Assembly: GCA_031277685.1 (NCBI GenBank)
Contig: JAITLV010000313.1
Span: 1-32,184 of the forward strand
DNA length: 32,184 bases
Source: Sphingobacterium sp.
Lineage (GTDB): Bacteria; Bacteroidota; Bacteroidia; Sphingobacteriales; Sphingobacteriaceae
Direction of reading: 5' to 3'
Shown: positions 26,142 to 32,184 of the stretch, in pieces
Layout: the number at the start of each line of letters is the position of its first letter
How positions within the stretch are numbered: the stretch's first letter is position 1
Notes under the pieces: generated by a model
The model's database searches: none
Told to the model about the DNA's origin: nothing
What the model saw: the letters and a program-made list of their open reading frames with translations, nothing else
Program-made: the position numbers and the translations under genes

Positions 26142-26213
26142 ATGAAAACAAACTATTTGTTAATTCTGATCATAATGCTATTAGGTGCTGTGCATGGAAG
26201 TGCAAAAAAATAG
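26142..26213 (+). pseudogene. Truncated secreted-protein gene: signal-peptide stub
   Basis: A 23-codon frame beginning 14 bp after the DUF2264 stop encodes a textbook signal peptide: MKTNYLL, a hydrophobic core, then GAVHGSAKK, followed at once by a stop inside a run of seven A (26202-26208). Removing one A from the run would extend the frame about 20 codons to a TAA near 26260, just before the terminator. The position, spacing and signal suggest that a former last PUL gene lost almost all of its body. A functional tiny exported peptide is the alternative. Confidence 0.55.
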
Positions 26214-26262
26214 GACGTTAAAGCCTCGGTTGGATATGCTTAAAAATAATCGATTTTAAATC

Positions 26263-26295
26263 GCCTGTCCCATTTTTGAGACAGGCTTTTTTTTT
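26263..26295 (+). terminator. Terminator closing the PUL
   Basis: GCCTGTC (26263-26269) and GACAGGC (26280-26286) form a perfect 7-bp stem with a 10-base loop followed by nine T. It ends the DUF2264-GH88-DUF2264 transcript, 136 bp after the last intact gene and beyond the signal-peptide stub. Confidence 0.85.
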
Positions 26296-26413
26296 AGAAT
26301 TTAGGATCAGTTCGGCCTAAATGAATAGCTGCCTTTTAAGGGCTGTTTCCATCTCGGCACTGGTTTGACTGTTCTTCGGCTATTGTATGCTCTATTATTT
26401 ACTCTTACAACAA

Positions 26414-26664
26414 ATTCATTTATAAGAGGTGTGATTCATTTAACGGACAAGTAGTGGAAAAGCTCGCTTCAAGTAGTATAGTTCTTGTGAATTAACCCAT
26501 ATAAAATGGGGATATAACAGGGAGATTATACGCTTTTATCCGAATGAGGTCCGGGTAAAGTCCGAATGAGGTCCGTATGAAGTCCCTATTAATTTACTGT
26601 TAGTTCACTGTCTATTATAAATTTCTTATACTGAAATAGGTTTATAAATTGTCTTATACTTTTG
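26414..26664. other. Gene-free region between the PUL and the sensor kinase
   Basis: The 698 bp from 26214 to 26911 hold no recognisable gene beyond the terminator. Visible elements are a 9-bp direct repeat ATTCATTTA (26414-26422 and 26434-26442), the 11-bp tandem array at 26538-26592, an 8-bp direct repeat CTTATACT (26625-26632 and 26653-26660), and TACTTTTG at 26657-26664, a perfect TAnnTTTG -7 box without a clear -33 partner. That box could start a leader of about 240 bases for the kinase gene. A 22-codon frame at 26758-26826 is not convincing. Confidence 0.45.
26538..26592 (+). repeat. Five-unit 11-bp tandem repeat
   Basis: Five head-to-tail 11-mers: ATCCGAATGAG, GTCCGGGTAAA, GTCCGAATGAG, GTCCGTATGAA and GTCCCTATTAA, with consensus GTCCGWATGAR. 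Units one and three are nearly identical and the last has decayed. The period is close to one DNA helical turn, and the unit is not a multiple of three, so it is not coding. Confidence 0.85.
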
Positions 26665-26911
26665 TCTAGTCCTGGTATACCTTGAAGGGAGCTGAGAGGA
26701 TTTTGTCGGTCTTAACTATCTTGGTCTTGTATTATTTTACATCTTATAATTGATATCATGGATTTGAAATTCAAGAATATTATTAGATCTTTTGTAACAA
26801 GGGGATGGTTTGGGGCAGTTGTATAAAATGTCGTCAGAAAACAACAATATCTTGTCTTTTTTTTGCATTTTGTGTCGTGGAATCTGACCAATCTGTCAAT
26901 AAACTAAAAAG

Positions 26912-28873
26912 ATGAAAAAACTTGTTTTTCTTACGATGTTGCTGTACAGCATGCTTTTATCTACTTTCGCATTGCAACGGAGTGGGGCATCGATCAGTTC
27001 AATTGATAGTTTGCGGAATGTATTCAATACCGTTAAGAACGATAGTGTGCGAGCCAGAGCAGCATTATTACTGACGAATAAACTCATGTTTGAGCGAAAG
27101 GATACAGCCGCTGCGACGGGTTATTTGGGTGCAGCACAGAAATTGTGTACAACCAAGCCTTATCTGAAAGCACTATACACCTATTATAGTGCCTCCCATA
27201 TTTTTATGACTGCAGGGGAGACTGATGAATGCTTACAGCTTTATAAACAGGCTGCGGAGATGCTCGGAAAATTTGAGACAAAGGAAGCTTATGAATTTTG
27301 GGTGAAAGCCTGGTGGAATTATGCCATGATCATTGATCATAAAGATGATCGAAAAGGAATGGTACGGATCCAGATTGATAAAATAATTCCCGCAGCAATC
27401 AAACAGAAGGACTATAATCAAGCTGCTAAATCCTACCAATCAATTGGCTCTGCTCTGAAAGAAATTGGCGATGCGGAAAAAGGTATCTATTATTTTAAAA
27501 AAGGGCTTGAACTCTATGAGAAATATCCCCTGTCAAAAGAGAGACATGCAATATCTTTATTAAACTTAGCGCGTGAATATGTTGAATCGCGCGAACTTAA
27601 TCTAGCAAAATCTTATCTGTTAAAATCGGAGCAAATTTTAGATACGTTAAAAGAGTCTGTAGCTCACCTAAACTATGGTGAGACAGCCAGTATGTATTAT
27701 TGTGCGAAAAATGATTTTACGAAAGCCCTCGAGGTGGTAGAGAAAGCTCTGAAAATTGCGGAGCGGCTAAATATGCCTTATGAGATCGGCATGATGCATT
27801 ATCAGAAGTTTAATATCTATTATAGCTTGGAAAAATATGAATTGGCATTGAGGGAGCTTAAGATTGTCATACGGGATATGCCTTATGATATGACGAGCAA
27901 TATGCAACAATTTACCAAAGATCTTTCAGATACCTATGCAAAGTTAAAGGATTATCCAAATGCGTATGATTGGTTGGCCAAGCATGTTGCTATTAAAGAT
28001 AGTTTGGCTAAGGAAATATATAAAAGTGAAATAGCTGGCCTTGAAGCAAAGTTTAGAGCTACTGAGAAGAATAAAAAAATTATGGAGCTGGAATTTGAAA
28101 CAAAACAGGCAGCACTTCAACAGAAAAACCAACAGTTGTATAATTATATACTTGGCATGCTTTCTTTGGTGTTACTTTTCCTGCTAGGTTTAGCGATTTA
28201 TCTGTATCGACAGCATAAAAGGAAGGCGCGGGGTGATCTAGAACTTTTGAAGCAACAACAGGAATTGCAAGTAACAAGAGCATTATTGGAAGGTGAGGAA
28301 TTGGAACGTCATCGGGTTGCCCGGGACTTGCATGATGGCTTGGGTGGACATCTGACAGCGATGAGGCTTCAGATTTCTTCTGAAGAGAATCTTCCGCTAT
28401 TGGATGGATTAAAAGTTCAGCTGGATCAATTAATTGCAGATGTCAGACTAATCGCGCACAATATGATGCCCGAAAACTTATCTCGTTCTGGCTTAATTGT
28501 AGCGCTTGAGGACCTCTGTACGTCTTTGCAACATGGTGCTGTCATCATTGAGCTGCAAAGCAATGGCCTGTCTAAAGATCTGGCAGGGAATATACAGGTG
28601 AATATATATCGTATCATTCAGGAATTGATCAATAATGCCATTCGTCATGGAGAGGCCAATCGAATTATCGTGCAATGCCTGCAAAATGAACAGTTTTTTT
28701 TGATCAGTGTAGACGACAATGGCAAAGGATTTGATGTGGAGGAGGTCATGAATGGGAAGCGGGGAATGGGACTTAAAAACGTACAAATGAGAGTTGAATA
28801 TTTAAATGGACAAATGAATATTTTGTCACAGCCCGGGCAAGGAACAAGTGTCAATATTGAAATCAATGTCTGA
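26912..28873 (+). CDS. TPR-containing sensor histidine kinase (NarL/LiaS-like, HisKA_3)
   Basis: A 653-residue membrane kinase. A signal peptide is followed by a periplasmic domain of tetratricopeptide-like helices (about 30-370), a coiled stretch, one membrane helix (about 409-431), the HisKA_3 dimerization motif ARDLHDGLGGHL with phospho-acceptor His474, and a C-terminal ATPase domain with ELINNAIRHG, DDNGKGFD and GMGLKNV. It phosphorylates the overlapping response regulator. The 3' end shares 8 bases with that gene (ATGTCTGA), indicating translational coupling. The signal is unknown; TPR sensors of this type are common in Bacteroidetes and may bind peptides or another protein. Confidence 0.92.
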   Translation: MKKLVFLTMLLYSMLLSTFALQRSGASISSIDSLRNVFNTVKNDSVRARAALLLTNKLMFERKDTAAATGYLGAAQKLCTTKPYLKALYTYYSASHIFMTAGETDECLQLYKQAAEMLGKFETKEAYEFWVKAWWNYAMIIDHKDDRKGMVRIQIDKIIPAAIKQKDYNQAAKSYQSIGSALKEIGDAEKGIYYFKKGLELYEKYPLSKERHAISLLNLAREYVESRELNLAKSYLLKSEQILDTLKESVAHLNYGETASMYYCAKNDFTKALEVVEKALKIAERLNMPYEIGMMHYQKFNIYYSLEKYELALRELKIVIRDMPYDMTSNMQQFTKDLSDTYAKLKDYPNAYDWLAKHVAIKDSLAKEIYKSEIAGLEAKFRATEKNKKIMELEFETKQAALQQKNQQLYNYILGMLSLVLLFLLGLAIYLYRQHKRKARGDLELLKQQQELQVTRALLEGEELERHRVARDLHDGLGGHLTAMRLQISSEENLPLLDGLKVQLDQLIADVRLIAHNMMPENLSRSGLIVALEDLCTSLQHGAVIIELQSNGLSKDLAGNIQVNIYRIIQELINNAIRHGEANRIIVQCLQNEQFFLISVDDNGKGFDVEEVMNGKRGMGLKNVQMRVEYLNGQMNILSQPGQGTSVNIEINV

Positions 28874-29492
28874 GCAACAAAAAACATTGGCCATTCTGGA
28901 TGATCATCCAATTGCCATCGAAGGGATTAAATCATTTTTAAAAGAAAATCTATCCTACGACCGGGTGCTCGGGTTTTCATTGGGACGGGCATTGACCGAC
29001 TTTCTGCAACAGGATAGGATAGATCTCCTGTTATTGGATATCGCATTGCCGGACACGAATGGCATAGACCTGTGTGGAGAGCTTAAGAAAGATTTCCCTA
29101 AGCTTATTATTGTTGGTTTTAGTAACCATATGGCCCGAAACAGTATCCTACAGATACTTGCTAATGGCGCGTCTGGATATATCCTGAAAAGTGCAGATGC
29201 AGCAGAAATTATCACATGTATTCAGCAAGTTTCTCAAGGTAGCATGGGACTGTGTGGGGCAACACAGCGGATTATAGCAACAGCTCCCTCTCGGCAGTTA
29301 CCATCGCTGACTGTACGCGAGAAGCAAGTGCTGCAATTATTGGCGGAAGGGAAAACAAGTGCACAGATTGCCGATGAGCTCTTTCTAAGTCCATTGACAG
29401 TTGATACGTACCGGAAAAATCTGATTCAGAAATTTGCTGTGAAAAATACAGCTGAACTATTGACAATCTTATTTAAGGAAAACTTACTCTAA
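28866..29492 (+). CDS. LuxR/NarL-type response regulator
   Basis: A 208-residue regulator with a receiver domain (DDHP at 12-15, phospho-acceptor Asp58 in LLLLDIALPD, conserved Lys in YILKSADA) and a C-terminal LuxR helix-turn-helix (LTVREKQVLQLLAEGKTSAQ onward). The ATG at 28866 overlaps the kinase stop by 8 bases and starts right before the receiver; an in-frame GTG at 28848 lies deeper in the kinase gene. It is the cognate partner of the kinase upstream. A TACCCT-based palindrome 29 bp after its stop is a candidate binding site. Confidence 0.93.
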   Translation: MSEQQKTLAILDDHPIAIEGIKSFLKENLSYDRVLGFSLGRALTDFLQQDRIDLLLLDIALPDTNGIDLCGELKKDFPKLIIVGFSNHMARNSILQILANGASGYILKSADAAEIITCIQQVSQGSMGLCGATQRIIATAPSRQLPSLTVREKQVLQLLAEGKTSAQIADELFLSPLTVDTYRKNLIQKFAVKNTAELLTILFKENLL

Positions 29493-29505
29493 GTTGCCAG
29501 GGACA

Positions 29506-29535
29506 TACCCTAGAATTGGGAGGGTAAATTACCCT
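29506..29535. promoter_or_regulatory. TACCCT/AGGGTA palindrome, candidate response-regulator operator
   Basis: AGGGTAAATTACCCT (29521-29535) is a perfect 7-bp inverted repeat around one central base. A further TACCCT at 29506-29511 makes a second inverted pair with the same AGGGTA. It lies between the response regulator gene and the lipoprotein gene, about 58 bp before the latter's ATG, where an operator for that gene would be expected. Confidence 0.5.
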
Positions 29536-29592
29536 ATTTCGTGGTATTGTGCCGGGAGATGTGTATTTCTAATTTTGCTTATATAGATAGAT

Positions 29593-30015
29593 ATGCAAAA
29601 GATGAAAACAATTAACAAAAACCTAATGATCCTTTGTCTAGTGGCAATGGTTGCAATGATCTTTGCCGGATGTAGCAAAGATAAAAATGAGCCAACGGCT
29701 TCAGGAAAAATAGATGCCATAGTGGGTTCGTTTAAAGGAAAACTATCCATTGGAGATGTTGACTATTTTAACGCGATTGTTAATGTGTCCAAAGTAGATG
29801 ATGGTAGCGTGAAAGCAACAGTGAAAACAGGCGAGGCATACAGTAAAGCTACAGCTAAAACATTCCCTGTGCAGAACATCTCCAATATTCATGTTTCTGG
29901 CTATGGACCTATGGGGTCAATTACGTATACACTAGATGACAAAAATATTCAGATCAGTACGAAGTCCGAAGCGAGTACTGATGTAGAGTACTATTTTGAG
30001 GGAACAAAGCAGTAA
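29593..30015 (+). CDS. Small lipoprotein of unknown function
   Basis: A 140-residue exported lipoprotein with lipobox FAGC (Cys27). An in-frame ATG at 29602 is an equally good start (Cys24). After a short KDKNEPT linker the mature part looks all-beta: alternating hydrophobic residues, FKGKLSIGDVDYF, VDDGSVKATV and a final STDVEYYFEGTKQ. This resembles the small lipocalin-like or calycin-like lipoproteins common in Bacteroidetes, but I do not recognise a named family. It stands directly downstream of the two-component pair with a palindrome between, so it may be its regulated output. A strong terminator follows. Confidence 0.75.
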   Translation: MQKMKTINKNLMILCLVAMVAMIFAGCSKDKNEPTASGKIDAIVGSFKGKLSIGDVDYFNAIVNVSKVDDGSVKATVKTGEAYSKATAKTFPVQNISNIHVSGYGPMGSITYTLDDKNIQISTKSEASTDVEYYFEGTKQ

Positions 30016-30049
30016 ATAACCCCTCCTTGGAAACTTTGGGTAGTAAGGG

Positions 30050-30087
30050 AATCCCGGTCCAGCGAATTGGACCGGGATTTTTGTTTT
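30050..30087 (+). terminator. Terminator after the lipoprotein gene
   Basis: AATCCCGGTCCA (30050-30061) pairs perfectly over 12 bp with TGGACCGGGATT (30068-30079), with loop GCGAAT, followed by TTTGTTTTG. It is the strongest hairpin in the window. Confidence 0.9.
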
Positions 30088-30113
30088 GTTATGAAGCTTT
30101 AAGTTGATAGCAT

Positions 30114-30147
30114 TTTGTACAAAAATATAGAATAACTCGTACCTTTA
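30114..30147 (+). promoter_or_regulatory. Candidate promoter of the WYL regulator gene, near-leaderless
   Basis: TTTG (30114-30117), a 22-base spacer, then TACCTTTA (30140-30147), which matches TAnnTTTG at 7 of 8 positions. The ATG begins at 30152, only four bases after the box, so the predicted transcript would have almost no 5' leader. Confidence 0.4.
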
Positions 30148-30151
30148 TCCT

Positions 30152-31105
30152 ATGACTGATATTCAGAAAAGATTTGATCGTATACTTGCTATATATATGC
30201 ACCTTCAGGCAAAACCTGTTGTGACAGCAGCTATGCTGGCAGAAAAATATGAAGTAAGTCTACGTACAATCTATCGCGATATTCGTTCCTTGATGCAGGC
30301 TGGAATACCTATTTATGGTGAAGCGGGAAATGGTTATTCACTGGTTGAAGGCTATAAAATGCCACCACTGCAATTTAGCCGGGAGGAGGCACTAAGTTTT
30401 GTTGCTGCGGAAAAATTGGTCGAAAAATATACGGACAAAAATCTTGCGCACCATTTTACAACTGCTATGCTTAAAATGAAAGCCATTTTAAGAGGGAACG
30501 AGAAGGAACAGGTTGCTCAGCTGGGCGATAATTTTTTGGTACGGGGCGAACGTCATCAGTTCAATGAAAAATTGACACACGGAACAAATACGCTTATCGA
30601 GAGCATTGCTGCAAAAAAATGTGTGGAAATCCATTATTCTAAACCCTCAGATAAAACGCCCGAAAAACGTGAAATCGAAGCCGTCGGTATTTTTGTGGAA
30701 AGTAAATTCTGGTATATACTTGCTTTTTGTAAACTCAGAAACGATTACCGGCAATTTCGTTTGGATCGGATCAATAATATCCGAATGCTTACAGACGATT
30801 TCGGAAAAGAACATCCTGAGCTTTCTTTTTTTCTGAATAAGCGCCACGATATGCCAACTACAAAAGTGGTCATTCAGGTGGATAAGGAAATGGCCAGATA
30901 TATGGAATGGGATCGTCATTATTTTGGATTTCAGAAAGAAGTAGTCACTGACAGCTATGTTGAAATGCACTTTGAAAGTATGCATGTAGAGGGGGGATTT
31001 GCACGCTGGTACTTAATGTTTGCTGATAAAGGGAAGATTATAGCGCCAGAGTCATTAAAAGGAACTGTAAAACAATTGCTGGCGGCGGCAATCGAACAGG
31101 TTTAA
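30152..31105 (+). CDS. YafY-type HTH/WYL domain transcriptional regulator
   Basis: A 317-residue cytoplasmic regulator. The N-terminal HTH_11 winged helix (about 5-60) contains AAMLAEKYEVSLRTIYRDI, followed by GIPIYGEAGNGYSL, the standard YafY wing. The WYL domain (about 140-220) shows IEAVGIFVESKFWYILAFC and FRLDRI, and a WCX-type C-terminal extension runs to the end. WYL proteins sense small ligands or nucleic acids; some control stress or phage defence genes, but many are housekeeping repressors. It is convergent with the DinB-like gene, and no neighbouring target is obvious. Confidence 0.9.
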   Translation: MTDIQKRFDRILAIYMHLQAKPVVTAAMLAEKYEVSLRTIYRDIRSLMQAGIPIYGEAGNGYSLVEGYKMPPLQFSREEALSFVAAEKLVEKYTDKNLAHHFTTAMLKMKAILRGNEKEQVAQLGDNFLVRGERHQFNEKLTHGTNTLIESIAAKKCVEIHYSKPSDKTPEKREIEAVGIFVESKFWYILAFCKLRNDYRQFRLDRINNIRMLTDDFGKEHPELSFFLNKRHDMPTTKVVIQVDKEMARYMEWDRHYFGFQKEVVTDSYVEMHFESMHVEGGFARWYLMFADKGKIIAPESLKGTVKQLLAAAIEQV

Positions 31106-31141
31106 TCTCAGGTTAGCATCCTTGCGGTTTCCCATCGCGAG

Positions 31142-31190
31142 AAAAAAAATACTTGTCCGGTAGCTGAGTTGAATCCGAACAAGTATCTTT
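31142..31190. terminator. Bidirectional terminator between the WYL and DinB-like genes
   Basis: ATACTTGTCCGG (31149-31160) pairs with CCGAACAAGTAT (31175-31186) with one mismatch and a 14-base loop. The A-run at 31142-31149 gives a good U-run for the minus strand, and CTTTATATT is a weaker one for the plus strand. It lies between convergent genes. Confidence 0.75.
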
Positions 31191-31264
31191 ATATTAAATA
31201 GATTTTAAGATGTTAGTGATAATAATGTGGCAGGTATCCAATATTATTATCTAGAGGGGCTTCG

Positions 31265-31316
31265 ACTAGTAATACTAGCATCTCCTATCTCAAATCTAAT
31301 ATCTCTCATCTAACAA
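31265..31316 (+). repeat. Degenerate ATCTC/TAATATCT repeat element (copy B)
   Basis: A string of related units (CTAGTAATACTAGCATCTCC, TATCTCAAATCTAATATCTC, TCATCTAAC) ends at the last base before the DinB-like stop codon. It resembles the element at 23474-23511 in base composition, unit sequence and a preceding G-rich then CTT segment (GAGGGGCTTCGACTA against GTGGAGCACTTAAGCTTGTCTA). Confidence 0.5.
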
Positions 31317-31787
31317 TTAATCCCGCTCCCAGAAAAATGGAGGTTGAATACCTAAGAGACGAAGGTAAACGAATCCTTGGGCACGGTGGTGAATTTCATT
31401 ATCAATAAAATAGAATATGCTATGGATGATCGGCGATTTATATTGTCCGAATAGGTTAAACTCCTCCGTAAAGCGTTCTTCTGAAATCTTGTCAAATAGT
31501 TCACTGATCTGCGGAGTCGCCTCATCCCAGGCTTGTAATAGTTGGGTCTTGGTAGTATAATTAAACTTCTCATTAAGTTCGCCACTTTTGTTAGCAACAA
31601 TTTCTTGTAGTCCAGGGACTGCAATACCTAAGAGTTCTTGGATCATTTCGGCAAATGTCCGCATGCCCTCCACTTTATAATTGAAAAGTGCTTCTTCCGG
31701 AAATTTTTCGATTGTTTGTCGCGTTAAGTTTCTGTGGCCTAACCAATGTACCAATAGTTCGTTCTTGGAAATGATTTGTGTTTTCAT
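31317..31787 (-). CDS. DinB-like four-helix protein with an incomplete metal site
   Basis: A 156-residue protein of the DinB/YfiT superfamily, usually metal-dependent thiol transferases or hydrolases of the cytoplasm. The end segment NEIHHRAQGFVYLRLLG (130-146) is the family hallmark normally written HExHHRGQ. Here the first His of the HxxxH pair is Asn130, and the helix-2 ligand position in TFAEMIQELLG is Gln50; only His134 of the usual three His ligands remains. The protein may not bind metal in the standard way. It is convergent with the WYL gene, from which a bidirectional terminator separates it. Confidence 0.8.
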   Translation of the reverse strand: MKTQIISKNELLVHWLGHRNLTRQTIEKFPEEALFNYKVEGMRTFAEMIQELLGIAVPGLQEIVANKSGELNEKFNYTTKTQLLQAWDEATPQISELFDKISEERFTEEFNLFGQYKSPIIHSIFYFIDNEIHHRAQGFVYLRLLGIQPPFFWERD

Positions 31788-32012
31788 GATTCTTGTATTT
31801 AATAGTATTTAAATTTTAGTTTCTACCGAGTCTCTTGTATCATTAAGACAGTTCAAAATTAGATGAATCAATGACAACAGTATGGCAGTATAAAAATGAG
31901 TATATCATTTTTTTTAATAGTTGTTGTGGTTGGTAAGGGGTGAGAGCTGATTGGGTAGATAAAAGCTGAAAATGGAGGATTGTAGAAAATAAAAAAAATA
32001 ATTCACTAATTA
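31788..32012. other. Intergenic region between the DinB-like gene and the rplC promoter
   Basis: The 333 bp from 31788 to 32120 contain the divergent start regions of the DinB-like gene and rplC. Up to 32012 I see only AT-rich DNA with T- and A-runs and no open frame, RNA gene or consensus promoter on the minus strand. Confidence 0.5.
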
Positions 32013-32043
32013 TTTGACAGTTATAAAAATGTTTGTAACTTTG
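32013..32043 (+). promoter_or_regulatory. Consensus Bacteroidetes promoter of the rplC operon
   Basis: TTTG (32013-32016), a 19-base spacer and TAACTTTG (32036-32043) match the consensus TTTG-N19-TAnnTTTG without mismatch. This is the best promoter in the window, as expected for a highly expressed ribosomal protein operon. Confidence 0.85.
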
Positions 32044-32044
32044 C

Positions 32045-32099
32045 AGTCCCTTAATGGGAATAGTGTGTCTTGAGCGAAGCCCTACTGCTTCGAAGGACT
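32045..32099 (+). promoter_or_regulatory. Structured 5' leader of rplC
   Basis: CGAAGC (32075-32080) and GCTTCG (32087-32092) form a perfect 6-bp hairpin with loop CCTACT. TCCC (32047-32050) can pair with GGGA (32056-32059) or, as AGTCC (32045-32049), with GGACT (32095-32099), giving two exclusive foldings. The second depends on the exact transcription start. It may be a ribosomal-protein autoregulation leader. Confidence 0.4.
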
Positions 32100-32120
32100 T
32101 TTAATTAATTAATTTACAAC

Positions 32121-32184
32121 ATGTCAGGTATTATTGGAAAAAAAGTAGGAATGACGAGCCTGTTTAACGCTGATGGGAAAAATA
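32121..32184 (+). CDS. rplC: 50S ribosomal protein L3, N-terminal part
   Basis: The first 21 codons are visible and run off the end of the window. MSGIIGKKVGMTSLFN is the characteristic N-terminus of bacterial L3, an early-assembling 23S rRNA-binding protein of the large subunit. It has its own strong promoter and a leader of about 75 bases, so it appears to be the first gene of its transcription unit here, whereas rpsJ (S10) usually stands directly before it. Confidence 0.93.
   Translation, partial: MSGIIGKKVGMTSLFNADGKN

Noticed and set aside
26538..26592. CRISPR array
   Set aside because: Units are 11 bp with no spacers and no cas genes are present.
26758..26826. 22-codon frame starting MDLKFKN upstream of the sensor kinase
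   Set aside because: Too short to judge, no signal or ribosome site, and not close to the kinase start.
30152..31105. WYL regulator as a marker of a phage-defence island
   Set aside because: No nuclease, helicase, reverse transcriptase or other defence gene lies nearby; its neighbours are a DinB-like gene and ribosomal genes.
1..32184. tRNA, rRNA, insertion sequence or phage genes
   Set aside because: I looked for cloverleaf-like segments, transposase motifs and integrase motifs and saw none that I could support.

Overview
The window looks like chromosomal DNA of a Bacteroidota species of the Sphingobacteriaceae, most likely Sphingobacterium or a close relative. The support is a SusC/SusD pair, a hybrid two-component regulator (HTCS), many lipoprotein and type I signal peptides, moderate-to-low GC, and promoters of the Bacteroidetes form TTTG-N19-TAnnTTTG. 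Genus is inference.

Layout. (1) 1-2534: the 3' end of a pyruvate dehydrogenase E2 gene with a strong terminator, a lipoprotein serine hydrolase of the class C beta-lactamase fold, and a small CoA-binding protein. (2) 2531-8707, minus strand: a ROK/NagC-type regulator, then a Tat-exported Gfo/Idh/MocA oxidoreductase followed by a 1133-residue secreted protein made of HEAT-like repeats and two DUF1080 (3-keto-disaccharide hydrolase) domains. This pair resembles an oxidative 3-keto-glycoside breakdown module. (3) 9251-26127: a polysaccharide utilization locus. It has a GH95-like glycosidase and a GH88 unsaturated glucuronyl hydrolase, an HTCS on the opposite strand, SusC and SusD followed by a strong terminator, then DUF2264 - GH88 - DUF2264, and finally a 23-codon signal-peptide stub that looks like the remains of another secreted-protein gene. 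(4) 26214-26911: a 698-bp gene-free stretch with a terminator and an 11-bp tandem repeat. (5) 26912-30015: a TPR sensor kinase, its overlapping LuxR-type response regulator, and a small lipoprotein with a palindrome in front. (6) 30152-31787: a WYL-domain regulator and a DinB-like protein in convergent orientation. (7) 32121-end: the start of rplC (ribosomal protein L3) behind a consensus promoter.

How the genes may work together. The PUL suggests uptake of an oligosaccharide carrying uronic acid through SusCD. The GH88 enzymes would trim unsaturated uronic acid ends, DUF2264 would act on a related linkage, and the GH95-like enzyme would remove a fucose- or galactose-type sugar. The HTCS would sense a breakdown product. 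No polysaccharide lyase or sulfatase is present here, although GH88 substrates are normally made by lyases. The divergent 3-keto module may process leftover glycosides, but that link is only positional. The less expected elements are the duplicated GH88/DUF2264 set, three helically phased ACCC repeats between HTCS and SusC, the gene remnant closing the PUL, and several intergenic repeats.
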